NCBI GenBank assembly: GCA_002687715.1
Contig: NZBC01000048.1
Location: 1-64,000 of the forward strand
Direction of reading: 5' to 3'
DNA: 64,000 nucleotides
Source of the DNA: Planctomycetota bacterium
GTDB lineage: Bacteria; Planctomycetota; GCA-002687715
Position numbers and translations under genes: made by a program. Shown piece after piece: positions 29,357 to 38,743 of this stretch; position 1 is the stretch's first letter, and every line of letters starts with the position of its first letter. A model generated the notes under the pieces. It ran no database searches and was not told the origin of the DNA. It saw nothing but the letters and a program-made list of their open reading frames with translations.

Positions 29357-29818
29357 AGAACGACGCAGGTGGCGGTACGAGGTATGCCGTAGTCGGCGGT
29401 CAACCACTCCTGACCCGCAGCCCGAGGAGCTCCAGTCTTGGGATCGATGAGGGCGAACTCCCCTCCCTTTTGCGACCTGTCTCGCGAAGGCCTCCCTCGA
29501 GGTTCAGATCATCGGGGGGAGCCCCCCGGGTGGACGCGTCAACGTCCTCTCGGAGCTCGGGGTTGCGTTCAAGGCGGCCAGAACCCCGCTCGAAGCCCCA
29601 GATTCGCGCATTCCCGGGACCTCTGGACACAGGGGGGGGCCAGCGAGGTAGACTCGTGCACGTCACCCGAGCCGTTCCCGAGCCGTTTTCCCACGACGCG
29701 CTTTTCGGCCACTCGCCCCCACGAGTCTTCTTTTCTGCTAGCAGCCCGTCCCTCTCGCAGTGCGCGGCCCGCGAGAGGATCGCCGTCTATCAACCTCGCC
29801 GCGCCGAGCTGAGTATCC

Positions 29819-32389
29819 ATGAAGATCCTCGCCAGCCTGCTAATCGTGCTCGTGGCGGTCGCGCTCCCGGTCACCGCCCAATCCGAAACCGCGGTTCGCG
29901 TGATGACCACCGACCAGGGGTCGCAGCGGATCATCGTCGACACGGCGCACGGCGATCAGACGTTGCACCATACGCAATACGCGGTGCTGAACGCCCGCGT
30001 ACATCCGGTAGCCGGGTCGTCGGCCGTGGGCCTCACCTGGACCGAGCTGCGCCCCGGCCGACCGGTGCAGTTCCAGACCGTCAGCGTTGACGGCCAGAAG
30101 TTCATCGAGCCTCGGGAAACGACCTACGACCTGCAGTTGAAGTACGGCGGGTTCGACCCGTTGTTCGCCCAGCCGCAGATCCCGGCTCACCTGGACGCGA
30201 ACCAGGGCGGGCGTCAGTGGATCGTCCAGTACTGGACCCAGGGCCTCGAGCAGTATCGTGACGAGCTCCGCCGCCTCGGCGCCGTGATTCACCTCCATCT
30301 GCCGAACCACGCCAACGTCGTCGAGATGGATCCGTCGCTCGTGTCGACGGTCGCCACGCTCCCCTTCGTCCGCGCAGTGGTCAGCTTCCACCCCGCGTAC
30401 AAGCTCGAGACGTCGCTTCTGACCGAGCAGCTCCAGGGCTTCTCCGGATCCGCGACCCGTCGCATCAACATCATGGCGTTCCGCCGTGGTCTCGTCGGGC
30501 AGAACCCGATCGCTGCTCGCGTGCGCGCGCTCGGCGGCTCGGTCCACAAGCTCGACCCGTACATCTTCACGATGGTGGCCACCGTCAACATCGGCATCAT
30601 CGCCGACCTCGCCCGCATGGACGAGGTCCAGTGGATGGATCCGTACGGCGACCCCGAGGACGACATGAACATCGCGCGCCAGTTCCACGGCGCCGACTAC
30701 ATCGAGACCCAGGCCGGATTCGACGGCACCGGAGTCCGCGCTGAGGTCCTCGACAGCGGCTGCCTCACCACCCACCAGGAGTTCCAGTCGCCGCCGCTCA
30801 TCCCGCACGGCGCGCTCGTGTCGGCCTCCCACGGCACCAGCACCACCGGTCAGGTGTTCGCGACGGGCGTCGACCCCACCGCGCGGGGCATGCTCCCGGC
30901 GGGCCAGGGCGTCGCGGCGTTCTACAACGGCCTCGCCGGCGGCAGCCGCTACAACCACTCGGCTGAGCTGGTCAACCCGGGGCTCGGCTACCGCTGCGTC
31001 TTCCAGACCAACTCCTGGGGTGGCCCCCGGACGACGTCCTACAACAGCTCGTCGCAGGAGATGGATCTCATCCTCTTCGATCTCGAGAGCCTGGTCATCA
31101 CCCAGTCGCAGTCGAACGCGGGCAATCAGATGTCGCGCCCGCAGGCGTGGGCGAAAAACTGCGTCGGCGTCGGCGCCGCGGATCATGTCAACACCCTGAC
31201 CCCGAACGACGACAACATCTCCGGCGCCAGCATCGGCCCCGCGCAGGATGGACGCGTCAAGCCGGAGCTCGCCAGCTTCTACGACAACATCCGCACGACC
31301 TCCAACTCCAGCACCACGTCGTACACCAACAGCTTCGGCGGCACCAGCGGCGCGACTCCCATCGTCGCCGGGTCCTTCGGCCTCTTCTACCAGATGTGGC
31401 ACAACGGCATCTTCGGCAACCCGACCGCCACCACGGTGTTCCAGAGCCGTCCGAAGAACACGACCGCCCGCGCGTTCATGATCGCCGGTGCGCGTCAGTG
31501 GAACTGGCCCGGCGTTCCGGCCAACAGTGGACTGGACCGTGACAAGCAGGGCTGGGGCCATCCGGACCTGCAGCGGCTCTACGACTACCGCAGCCGCATC
31601 TACTACGTGGATGAGACCGACTTCCTCACCAACCTGCAGAGCACGTCGCACGCCGTGACGGTCCCCGCGGGCGAGACGCTCTTCAAGGCGTGCCTCACCT
31701 GGCGCGACAACCCCGGCACGGTGTCGGCTACGCAGCACCTCATCAACAACCTCGACCTCCGCGTGACCTCGCCGAGTGGGCAGGTCTACCTGGGCAACGT
31801 GGGCCTGACCAACAACGCCTCCGGCAGTGCGGGCGAAGCCCTGTTCTCGTCGACCGGCGGCAGCGCCGACACGAAGAACTCGGTGGAGAACGTGTTCGTC
31901 CAGAACCCGCAGGCCGGCACCTGGGTCGTCGAGGTCATCGCCACGAGCCTGAACCAGGACATCCACCCCGAGACCTCGGCGCTCGACGCCGACTACGCGC
32001 TGTGCATCCTCGGAGTGCTGCCAGGCACGGTTTCGTTCTTCGACCTGAGCCTGACCTCGAATGCCGGCGGTGACCTGACGATGGACATCGACAACGTCCC
32101 CGCCGGAACGACCCAGGGCTTCACGGTGTTCTCGGAGATGGCGGCCGGCCCGGTGGGCGGTGGCGTCCTGTTCGGCCTCAACCCGACCCTGATCTCGCTG
32201 TTCTCGTTCCAGGTCCCGGTCGGGGTCGGCAACGTGTTCCACTGGTCGTACCCGTCCGGTGGTGCGTATCCCGACGCTCCGGTGACGTTCCCGGGCCTGC
32301 CCGCGAGCCTCTACCCGATCGATGCCGTGGGACTCGCGATCGACGGCGCCTTCAACATCTCGGTGACCCCGAACCGCCGCGCTCTCTGA
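29819..32389 (+). CDS. Secreted S8 (subtilisin-like) serine peptidase with C-terminal beta module
   Basis: Triad regions 'GVRAEVLDSGCLTTHQEF', 'SHGTSTTGQVF', 'GGTSGATPIVAGSFGL'; signal MKILASLLIVLVAVALPVTAQ. Confidence 0.9.
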   Translation: MKILASLLIVLVAVALPVTAQSETAVRVMTTDQGSQRIIVDTAHGDQTLHHTQYAVLNARVHPVAGSSAVGLTWTELRPGRPVQFQTVSVDGQKFIEPRETTYDLQLKYGGFDPLFAQPQIPAHLDANQGGRQWIVQYWTQGLEQYRDELRRLGAVIHLHLPNHANVVEMDPSLVSTVATLPFVRAVVSFHPAYKLETSLLTEQLQGFSGSATRRINIMAFRRGLVGQNPIAARVRALGGSVHKLDPYIFTMVATVNIGIIADLARMDEVQWMDPYGDPEDDMNIARQFHGADYIETQAGFDGTGVRAEVLDSGCLTTHQEFQSPPLIPHGALVSASHGTSTTGQVFATGVDPTARGMLPAGQGVAAFYNGLAGGSRYNHSAELVNPGLGYRCVFQTNSWGGPRTTSYNSSSQEMDLILFDLESLVITQSQSNAGNQMSRPQAWAKNCVGVGAADHVNTLTPNDDNISGASIGPAQDGRVKPELASFYDNIRTTSNSSTTSYTNSFGGTSGATPIVAGSFGLFYQMWHNGIFGNPTATTVFQSRPKNTTARAFMIAGARQWNWPGVPANSGLDRDKQGWGHPDLQRLYDYRSRIYYVDETDFLTNLQSTSHAVTVPAGETLFKACLTWRDNPGTVSATQHLINNLDLRVTSPSGQVYLGNVGLTNNASGSAGEALFSSTGGSADTKNSVENVFVQNPQAGTWVVEVIATSLNQDIHPETSALDADYALCILGVLPGTVSFFDLSLTSNAGGDLTMDIDNVPAGTTQGFTVFSEMAAGPVGGGVLFGLNPTLISLFSFQVPVGVGNVFHWSYPSGGAYPDAPVTFPGLPASLYPIDAVGLAIDGAFNISVTPNRRAL

Positions 32390-32410
32390 GTCGGCCCGGT
32401 TCTGGATGAG

Positions 32411-32451
32411 ACGCGGTCCGCGGCCCAGGGTCGCGGACCGCGTTTCTTTTT
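32411..32451 (+). terminator. Rho-independent terminator (perfect 12-bp stem ACGCGGTCCGCG/CGCGGACCGCGT, 9-nt loop, TTCTTTTT tail)
   Basis: Direct inspection immediately after the first S8 gene. Confidence 0.92.
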
Positions 32452-32510
32452 CGACCATCACCGGCGCGCCGCGACCGGACCTCCCCTCTCAGAGGTGGAG
32501 GAGATCCGCT

Positions 32511-32700
32511 GGGGAATACGACATCCGACAGCGACGACCGGATCGGCAAGCTCACGGAGGAGGCGGCTCGCCTGCTCGCGGGCGGCCAGGCGCCCGACGT
32601 GGAGGCGCTCGAGGGTCGATTCGGCATCCCGCCCAAAGTCGCACGACGATGCCTCGAAGCGCTGGGCGCCCTCGATGCCGCGCTGGACGGCGATCATGGC
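32511..32700 (+). pseudogene. Remnant of the N-terminal pre-kinase region of a planctomycete-type Ser/Thr protein kinase
   Basis: In-frame 'TTSDSDDRIGKLTEEAARLLAGGQAPDVEALEGRFGIPPKVARRCLEALGALDAALDGD'; no kinase domain follows. Confidence 0.45.
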
Positions 32701-33027
32701 CCTAGCCCGGCCCGGCAGAGCCACTCAGATCGACCGCGTTTTCGCGACCTGGCTGACGCTCGGAATGGTGCTGGCCGCCCTCTGGGCAGCGCTCCGCCCC
32801 CACCAGATGGTCGCCGGCGGCCCTAGTCCGGCCCTTCGTGCCGTGCTGCGGCGGCCTCGGAGCCAGGATTTGGGGTGAAACCGGCGGGGACCCCCGGGTA
32901 CACTCACTCGAGGATCTTCCCCTTCCTCTTGCTCTCGTCCCCCTAACAGCGTCCGTTCAGTAGCGCTCTGCCACAGCTCCCCCCTGCCTGGGGCGTGCTT
33001 GGTCGAGTCCTCTGTGCAAGAGATTCC

Positions 33028-35601
33028 ATGCACCACAGAACAATCCTCCGTGCCGCGATGGTGGCCCTCACCATTTCGACGTGTGCCTGGGCCCAGGGCG
33101 ATGCCCACATCGGCATCGATCCGAACGGGCATCAGCTGGTCATCGCAGACACCGGTCTCCGGACCGCAAACGTCCACGAGACCAAGTACCCAGTCCTTCA
33201 GCCCGTGCTGCGCACGGTGCCGGACAGCTCCATCGTCGCAGTGACCTGGTCGGAGCAACAGCCGAGCGGGCTCGTCGACTACTACTCGATCAGCCTCGAC
33301 GGCAAGACGTTCCTGCCGGCCAAGGCGACGAACTACGTCCTGAAGCTGCGCTTCGGCGAGTACGACCCGATGCAGGGCATCCCCGGCGTTCCCCCGCACC
33401 TGGACGCGAACCAGGGGGGCAACCTGTGGATCGTCCAGTTCTGGACGCAGGCCCTGCCGGCCTATCGCGACGCGCTGCGGGACCTCGGCGCGTCGGTCCA
33501 CATGCATCTGTGGAACCACTCGAACGTCGTCGAGATGAGTCCGGCGATGGCGGCGGCCGTCCAGGCCATGCCGCACGTTCGTGCTGTCGTCGCCTACCAC
33601 CCGGCCTTCAAGCTCGACGAGACCCTCCTTCAGGAGCAGATCGCGGGCTACGCCGCGCAGGATCCGAAGCAGATCAACGTCGTCAGCCTTCGCCGCGGAC
33701 TCGCGGCGCAGAATCCGATTGCAGACCGCATCCGTGCGATGGGCGCTCCCGTCCATGCAACGTCACCTGGCGTCTGGCAGATCCGGTCGACCCTGAGTCT
33801 CGCGCAGGTCGCGGAGCTCGCCCGCCGCGACGACGTGCAGTGGATCGAGATCGAGTCGCCGGGCCGCTACACCGCGGACATGGACATCGCAAAGGTCTTC
33901 CACGGCTCGACGTACGTCTTCAACAACGCCGGCTTCGACGGCACGGGAGTCCGGGGCGAAATCTGCGACACCGGCACCCAGGCGTCTCACCCCGAGTTCC
34001 AGGCGATCCCACTCATTCCTCACGGGGTGAACAACGCGGGCTCGCACGGCACCAGCACCTACGGACAGATCTTCGCGTCGGGCGTCAACGCCCAGGCGAA
34101 GGGTATCTGCCCGAACGGTCAAGGTATCGCCAACCAGTATCAGAACTGGGCCGGCGGCAGCGAGTACAACCACACGTCTCAGCTATCCAACCCCGCGCTC
34201 CAGTACCGCGCCGTCTTCCAGACGTTCAGCGGTTTCACCGGGCTCACGACCACCTACAACTCGGGCTCGCAGACCGCCGACCAGATCCTCTTCGACAACT
34301 CGCGCATGACCATGACGCAGTCGCAGAGCAACACCGGCAACCAGAACTCGCGTTCCCGTGCGTGGGGCAAGAACTGCGTCGCCGTCGGCGGCATCTCCCA
34401 CGGCAACACGCTCACCAAGGCGGATGATGCCTGGACCGGCGCCAGCGTCGGCCCCGCGTCGGACGGCCGGGTGAAGCCGGAGCTCGCCAGCTTCTACGAC
34501 AACATCTTCACGACCACGACGACCAGCAACTACACGTCGGGCTTCGGTGGCACCTCGGGCGCCACTCCGATCGTCGCGGGCCACTTCGGCATCTTCTATC
34601 AGATGTGGCACAACGGCATCTTCAACAACCCGACGTCGACGTCGGTGTTCGACAGCCGCCCGGAGAACACGACGGCGCGCGCGATGATCGTCGCGTCAGC
34701 GACGCAGTGGCCGTTCTCCGGTGGCGCCAGCAACATCCACCGCGATCGCCAGGGCTGGGGCCACCCCGACCTGCAACGTCTCTACGACAACCGCCTGAAC
34801 CTGCTCTACATCAACGAGACCGACGTCCTCGCGCCGCTCTCGTCGACGATTCACGTCATCAACGTGTCCAGCGGTGAGCCGGAGTTCCGCGCGACGCTGT
34901 GCTGGCGCGACAACCCGGGCACCCTGTCCGGCTCGCAGCACCTCATCAACGACATGGACCTCCGCGTCACCTCGCCCTCGGGCATGGTGTACTGGGGCAA
35001 CAACGGGATGACGAACGGCGTCTCCGGTTCCGCCGGCGAGAACGAGTGGACATCGGTGGGCGGCAGCCCCGACACGACCAACTCGCTCGAGAACGTCTTC
35101 GTGCAGAACCCGCAGGCCGGCCCCTGGCTCGTCGAGGTCATCGCCTCGAACATCAACCAGGACAACCACGTCGAGACGGGAGCGCTCGACGCCGACTACG
35201 CGCTCTGTGTCATCGGCGGCCCCGCCGGCCCCCCGACGTTCTTCAACCTCGACCTCCAGACCAACGGCAACGGCGACATCTTCTTCGAGGTCCAGAACAT
35301 CCCCGCCGGCACCAACCAGGGCTGGTGCTTGTTCTCCAGCGACACCTCGGGCCCGCAGGGCGGTGGTGCGGTGTTCGGGCTCTACCCGGACTTCCTCACT
35401 CTCCAGACCCTCATCAGCCCGTTGGCCGCCGGCAACCCGCTCCACTGGAGCTACCCAGCGGCCGGGCTGTTCCCGGACGTCCCGTTCAGCCTCCCCGCCG
35501 GCTCGCTCCCGCCGGCCTTCTTCCCGCTGGACGGCGTCGCCATCGCCACGGATCCCGGATTCGCGAGCGTGAGTTCTTCCCCGGTCCGCCGCGTCAACTG
35601 A
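33028..35601 (+). CDS. Secreted S8 (subtilisin-like) serine peptidase, tandem paralog of the preceding gene
   Basis: 'GVRGEICDTGTQASHPEF', 'SHGTSTYGQIF', 'GGTSGATPIVAGHFGI'; co-linear with 29819..32389 over full length; start at MHHRTILRAAMVALTISTCAWAQ. Confidence 0.9.
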   Translation: MHHRTILRAAMVALTISTCAWAQGDAHIGIDPNGHQLVIADTGLRTANVHETKYPVLQPVLRTVPDSSIVAVTWSEQQPSGLVDYYSISLDGKTFLPAKATNYVLKLRFGEYDPMQGIPGVPPHLDANQGGNLWIVQFWTQALPAYRDALRDLGASVHMHLWNHSNVVEMSPAMAAAVQAMPHVRAVVAYHPAFKLDETLLQEQIAGYAAQDPKQINVVSLRRGLAAQNPIADRIRAMGAPVHATSPGVWQIRSTLSLAQVAELARRDDVQWIEIESPGRYTADMDIAKVFHGSTYVFNNAGFDGTGVRGEICDTGTQASHPEFQAIPLIPHGVNNAGSHGTSTYGQIFASGVNAQAKGICPNGQGIANQYQNWAGGSEYNHTSQLSNPALQYRAVFQTFSGFTGLTTTYNSGSQTADQILFDNSRMTMTQSQSNTGNQNSRSRAWGKNCVAVGGISHGNTLTKADDAWTGASVGPASDGRVKPELASFYDNIFTTTTTSNYTSGFGGTSGATPIVAGHFGIFYQMWHNGIFNNPTSTSVFDSRPENTTARAMIVASATQWPFSGGASNIHRDRQGWGHPDLQRLYDNRLNLLYINETDVLAPLSSTIHVINVSSGEPEFRATLCWRDNPGTLSGSQHLINDMDLRVTSPSGMVYWGNNGMTNGVSGSAGENEWTSVGGSPDTTNSLENVFVQNPQAGPWLVEVIASNINQDNHVETGALDADYALCVIGGPAGPPTFFNLDLQTNGNGDIFFEVQNIPAGTNQGWCLFSSDTSGPQGGGAVFGLYPDFLTLQTLISPLAAGNPLHWSYPAAGLFPDVPFSLPAGSLPPAFFPLDGVAIATDPGFASVSSSPVRRVN

Positions 35602-35633
35602 TCCGCGACCGCGTCTTGCGGCGCGCATGACGA

Positions 35634-35671
35634 AACGGCGCACGACCCTCGGGTCGGGCGCCGTTCTCTTT
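35634..35671 (+). terminator. Hairpin (15-bp stem with one mismatch) followed by CTCTTT
   Basis: AACGGCGCACGACCC / GGGTCGGGCGCCGTT after the second S8 gene stop. Confidence 0.8.
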
Positions 35672-35719
35672 GGTTGCGATGGCGCCACCGGAATGCCCCG
35701 GCCGAGGTACTGTCCGGTC

Positions 35720-35983
35720 ATGGCCAACCGCGAAGCACGCTGCCCGCTCTGCCGCGGGACGTCATTCACGTACGGGCAAGTCGGGCGCGGCCTGCTCGGA
35801 CACCACCCGAACCGCCTCTACCGGTTCTTCCACGCGAGCACTGCCCGCTACCGGGGGCGAGCGGCCATCCGGTCGTTCGTCTGCACGGGCTGCGGATACC
35901 TCGGAACCTACGTGGACCCGGCCGACCTCGAGCGCATGCGCGACCAGGGACGCAAGCTCTACAACGTCCGAGACCAGTACTGA
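35720..35983 (+). CDS. Small zinc-ribbon protein
   Basis: MANREARCPLCRGTSFTYGQ...RSFVCTGCGYLGTYVDPADLERMRDQGRKLYNVRDQY: paired CXXC. Confidence 0.65.
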   Translation: MANREARCPLCRGTSFTYGQVGRGLLGHHPNRLYRFFHASTARYRGRAAIRSFVCTGCGYLGTYVDPADLERMRDQGRKLYNVRDQY

Positions 35984-36014
35984 CATCCCCCACCGACGAG
36001 ACTCGTGCTCTCGC

Positions 36015-38105
36015 TCAGCGGCCCTCCAGTGACGCGAGCTGACGACGGAACTGGTCCAGAAGCGAGTCCAGACGGCGAACCGCAGCCGAGAACTCGCTCC
36101 AGGTCATTCCATTCCACTTCCACGCGCCCGGTCCCTTCGCGAGGAACCCGCGAATGACCCGTCCCTCACGGAGAGAGGCGATGCGCCGAATCACATACTT
36201 GCATCGAGACGCAGAGTGGTCAGTGCCTGCTCGCTCGCTCCACATCAGCGTCGCGTCGCCGAGAAGCCCGTGCGCAAGCTCGAGTTGGGCGGCGGAGCCC
36301 GGATCAGCCGTGCCGGACTTCAACGCGGCCACGATCGCGACCACCAGATAATCGGGGAAACGTGATCGAGCGAGCCGGGGATCATCGTTGAGAGCCCGCT
36401 CGAGGAGGTCCGAAGCGATCCCGGGGCGGTCGGCCACCGCGGCCACCCATCCGAGTCTCGCAAGGTCACGCGGGTCGTCCGGCCAATCCTGTTCCCGGTG
36501 TCGCCGATCGAAGCCGTCGGCCAGGGTCGCGACCGAATCGGCCAGCGACAGCCACTCTGCGGACGGGTGACTCCAGTCCTCGCTCTTGGTCCCCAGTTCA
36601 TGCCCCTTCCGCAGGTGGAGCAGCGCACCCTGGGGATCCCCTGAGTACATCAACGCGAGTCCCAGATTGCAGCGCACCTCCGCAGAATCCGGACTGGCAT
36701 CGACGGCAATGCGGAGGGCATCGACGGCTCGACTCCACTCCTGCACGATCAGGAGATACGTTCCGAGGTTGTAGTTGGCGTCCGAATCCCCCGGCCTGAG
36801 CGCGGCCATCCGTTCGGCGGCGTCGATGGCGGCGCCGACATGGCCGAACTCGACCAGAATGTGGGATAGGGGGGCGAGCGCTTGAAAATGCTCCGGATCG
36901 ATCGCCGTCGCGCGCTTGAATGCCTCGAGGGCCCGGGACGGCTTGCCGCTGGAGAACCATGCGGCACCGAGCATCGTCCACGCTTCGACGCTTGCTGGCA
37001 TGAGACCGGTCGCCCGGGTGAGCCTGCGAATGGCGGGTGCGAAGTCTCTCAGCCTGACCTCGGTGGCACCCAGATACACGAGGACTGGTCCCCAATCCGG
37101 CCGGTGTTGGAGGGCACGTTCCAGAATGGGCTTCGCGGCCTGGAGATCGCCGCGCATGTAGAGCGCGTAACCCAGGTCCGCCAGCGCGTGCGGGCTGTCC
37201 GGCCGCGCGGCGAGGGCGAGCTTGTAATGGTTGACCACCGGTGCCCACTCCCCAGCCTCGCCCTGCGGCGGCGCGAGCAACGTACCGAGATCATGGTTGA
37301 TGTCGTGATCCGCCGGGTATCGACGGTGGGCTTCCTCGTACACGAGCCGCGCAGCGTCTCTCTTCCCCAGCGCCTGGAGCGCTCTCGCCAAGAGCACCAG
37401 CCCGTGGGCGGAGCAGCTGCCGAGGTCGCCGGCCATGCTCCGCAGTCTCTCCACGTCTCCACCCAGAAACGCCTTCCTCGTCTCCGTCCGCCGGGGGGCG
37501 GGATCGAGTGCCATCGCAGCCGCAGTCAGCTTGCGCCACTCCGGGGGATCGGCCCCTCCGAGAAGAAACCGGACCTGGGCCCATTCGTCGAGTGCGTGGA
37601 TCATCCGGTCGGAGATCCCGGATGCCAGGACACGATCACTCATCACGCGTGCGGAGTCCCGGGCCGGGTCCACCCCGAGCAGGGCGAAGATCTTCCCGAG
37701 ATAGGTGTCGCGTTTGCGGGTCGCATCGCGCTCCCAATGGGGGGCGGATCGGTCCAGCTGTCGGAGCACGCTTCTCGCGAGACGCGCCCGCTTCCCCTCC
37801 GCCTCCACGGTCGAGCACAGAGACTCGATCGATCGAGCAAGATCCGTCTCGCCCCCGTACGTTCCGACGAGCTCTCGAGCCTGCTCGGCCGCCACCGCCG
37901 CTGCAGCCCATGCGCTCTCGTTGTCGGCGCCCTCGCTCCGCGCCTGCTCGAGGCGAGCACGGGCCTCGACGAGGGTCCCAGTCAGCGCCGCAATCCGCTC
38001 GCGCTCGCGGGCCCCCTCCGATTGCTCTGCCTGCTGCCATGCCAGTAGTGACACGGCGATGGCCGCAACCACGACGCCCGCGAGGAGGACGGTTCGGCGC
38101 CCGTG
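36015..38105 (-). pseudogene. C-terminal TM+TPR portion of a planctomycete Ser/Thr kinase, kinase domain missing
   Basis: 'RRTVLLAGVVVAAIAVSLLAWQQAEQSEGARERERIAALTGTLVEARARLEQARS' followed by TPRs; the frame upstream of about 38105 is unrelated sequence. Confidence 0.6.
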
Positions 38106-38660
38106 TACGTGGCGATGAGGTTCGTGAACGTCCCCGCCCCATCGTCCTGGTAGACGTTGAGGGTCCCGATCGTGGCGCCGATACGAGAGAGCGCGAAATC
38201 CAGCGTGAAGCTCGAGAGCTGGGTCGCGTCGATGACACAGGTGTCGAGGATGAACTGCGCCGTTCCGCCGGCTCCCGACGTCTCGCAGTACACGTGGTTC
38301 GGCATGGTCGAGGCCGTCGTCGGGCCGGTGGCGGACGAGGACGTACCGCCGGTGTCGCTGGTCCAGGGCTGGGAACCGCCGCCGTCCACGAGACCCTGAG
38401 GGAAGAGCCCCGCTCCGAGGGTGGTCAGCGCGTCGAAGCTCCACGACGTCGGACATGGGATGACGGCGTAGTCGACGCCGGCCGAGAGGGTGACGCCGTC
38501 CGGATGACCAGGATCAAGGGTGAGCATCTGGCCCGCGACCGTCAGGGGCACCGGGGGCGAGAGGTTGATGCTGATGGGGCCCGAATACGGCGTCACGAGC
38601 GGAAAGCAGCCAACAGAGGCGTTGTCATCTCGGGATGGACGGCCTCTCTGGACTCCAGCT
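38095..38660 (-). pseudogene. Fragment of a secreted beta-sandwich (MAM/choice-of-anchor-like) protein truncated at the junction with the STPK-TPR fragment
   Basis: Own translation: 'RDDNASVGCFPLVTPYSGPISINLSPPVPLTVAGQMLTLDPGHPDGVTLSAGVDYAVIPCPTSWSFDALTTLGAGLFPQGLVDGGGSQPWTSD...TAQFILDTCVIDATQLSSFTLDFALSRIGATIGTLNVYQDDGAGTFTNLIATYTGAE', then frame changes. Confidence 0.5.
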
Positions 38661-38743
38661 GCTCGAGGTGGCGGACCTTGTGTATGACCCGAGACGGAGC
38701 CACAGATTCTAGCGCCCCCGGGGGACGGGCACCGTCCTCCGGT

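Noticed and set aside
29840-32461. 873-aa minus-strand ORF
   Set aside because: Antisense to the first S8 protease, which has intact triad, signal peptide and terminator.
32511-38105. Simple inversion splitting one STPK gene into the 32.5-kb and 38.1-kb pieces
   Set aside because: A simple inversion would place the missing C-terminus of the 38.1-kb secreted protein next to the 32.7-kb breakpoint and keep the kinase domain on one side; neither is visible, so additional deletion or unrelated genes must be assumed.
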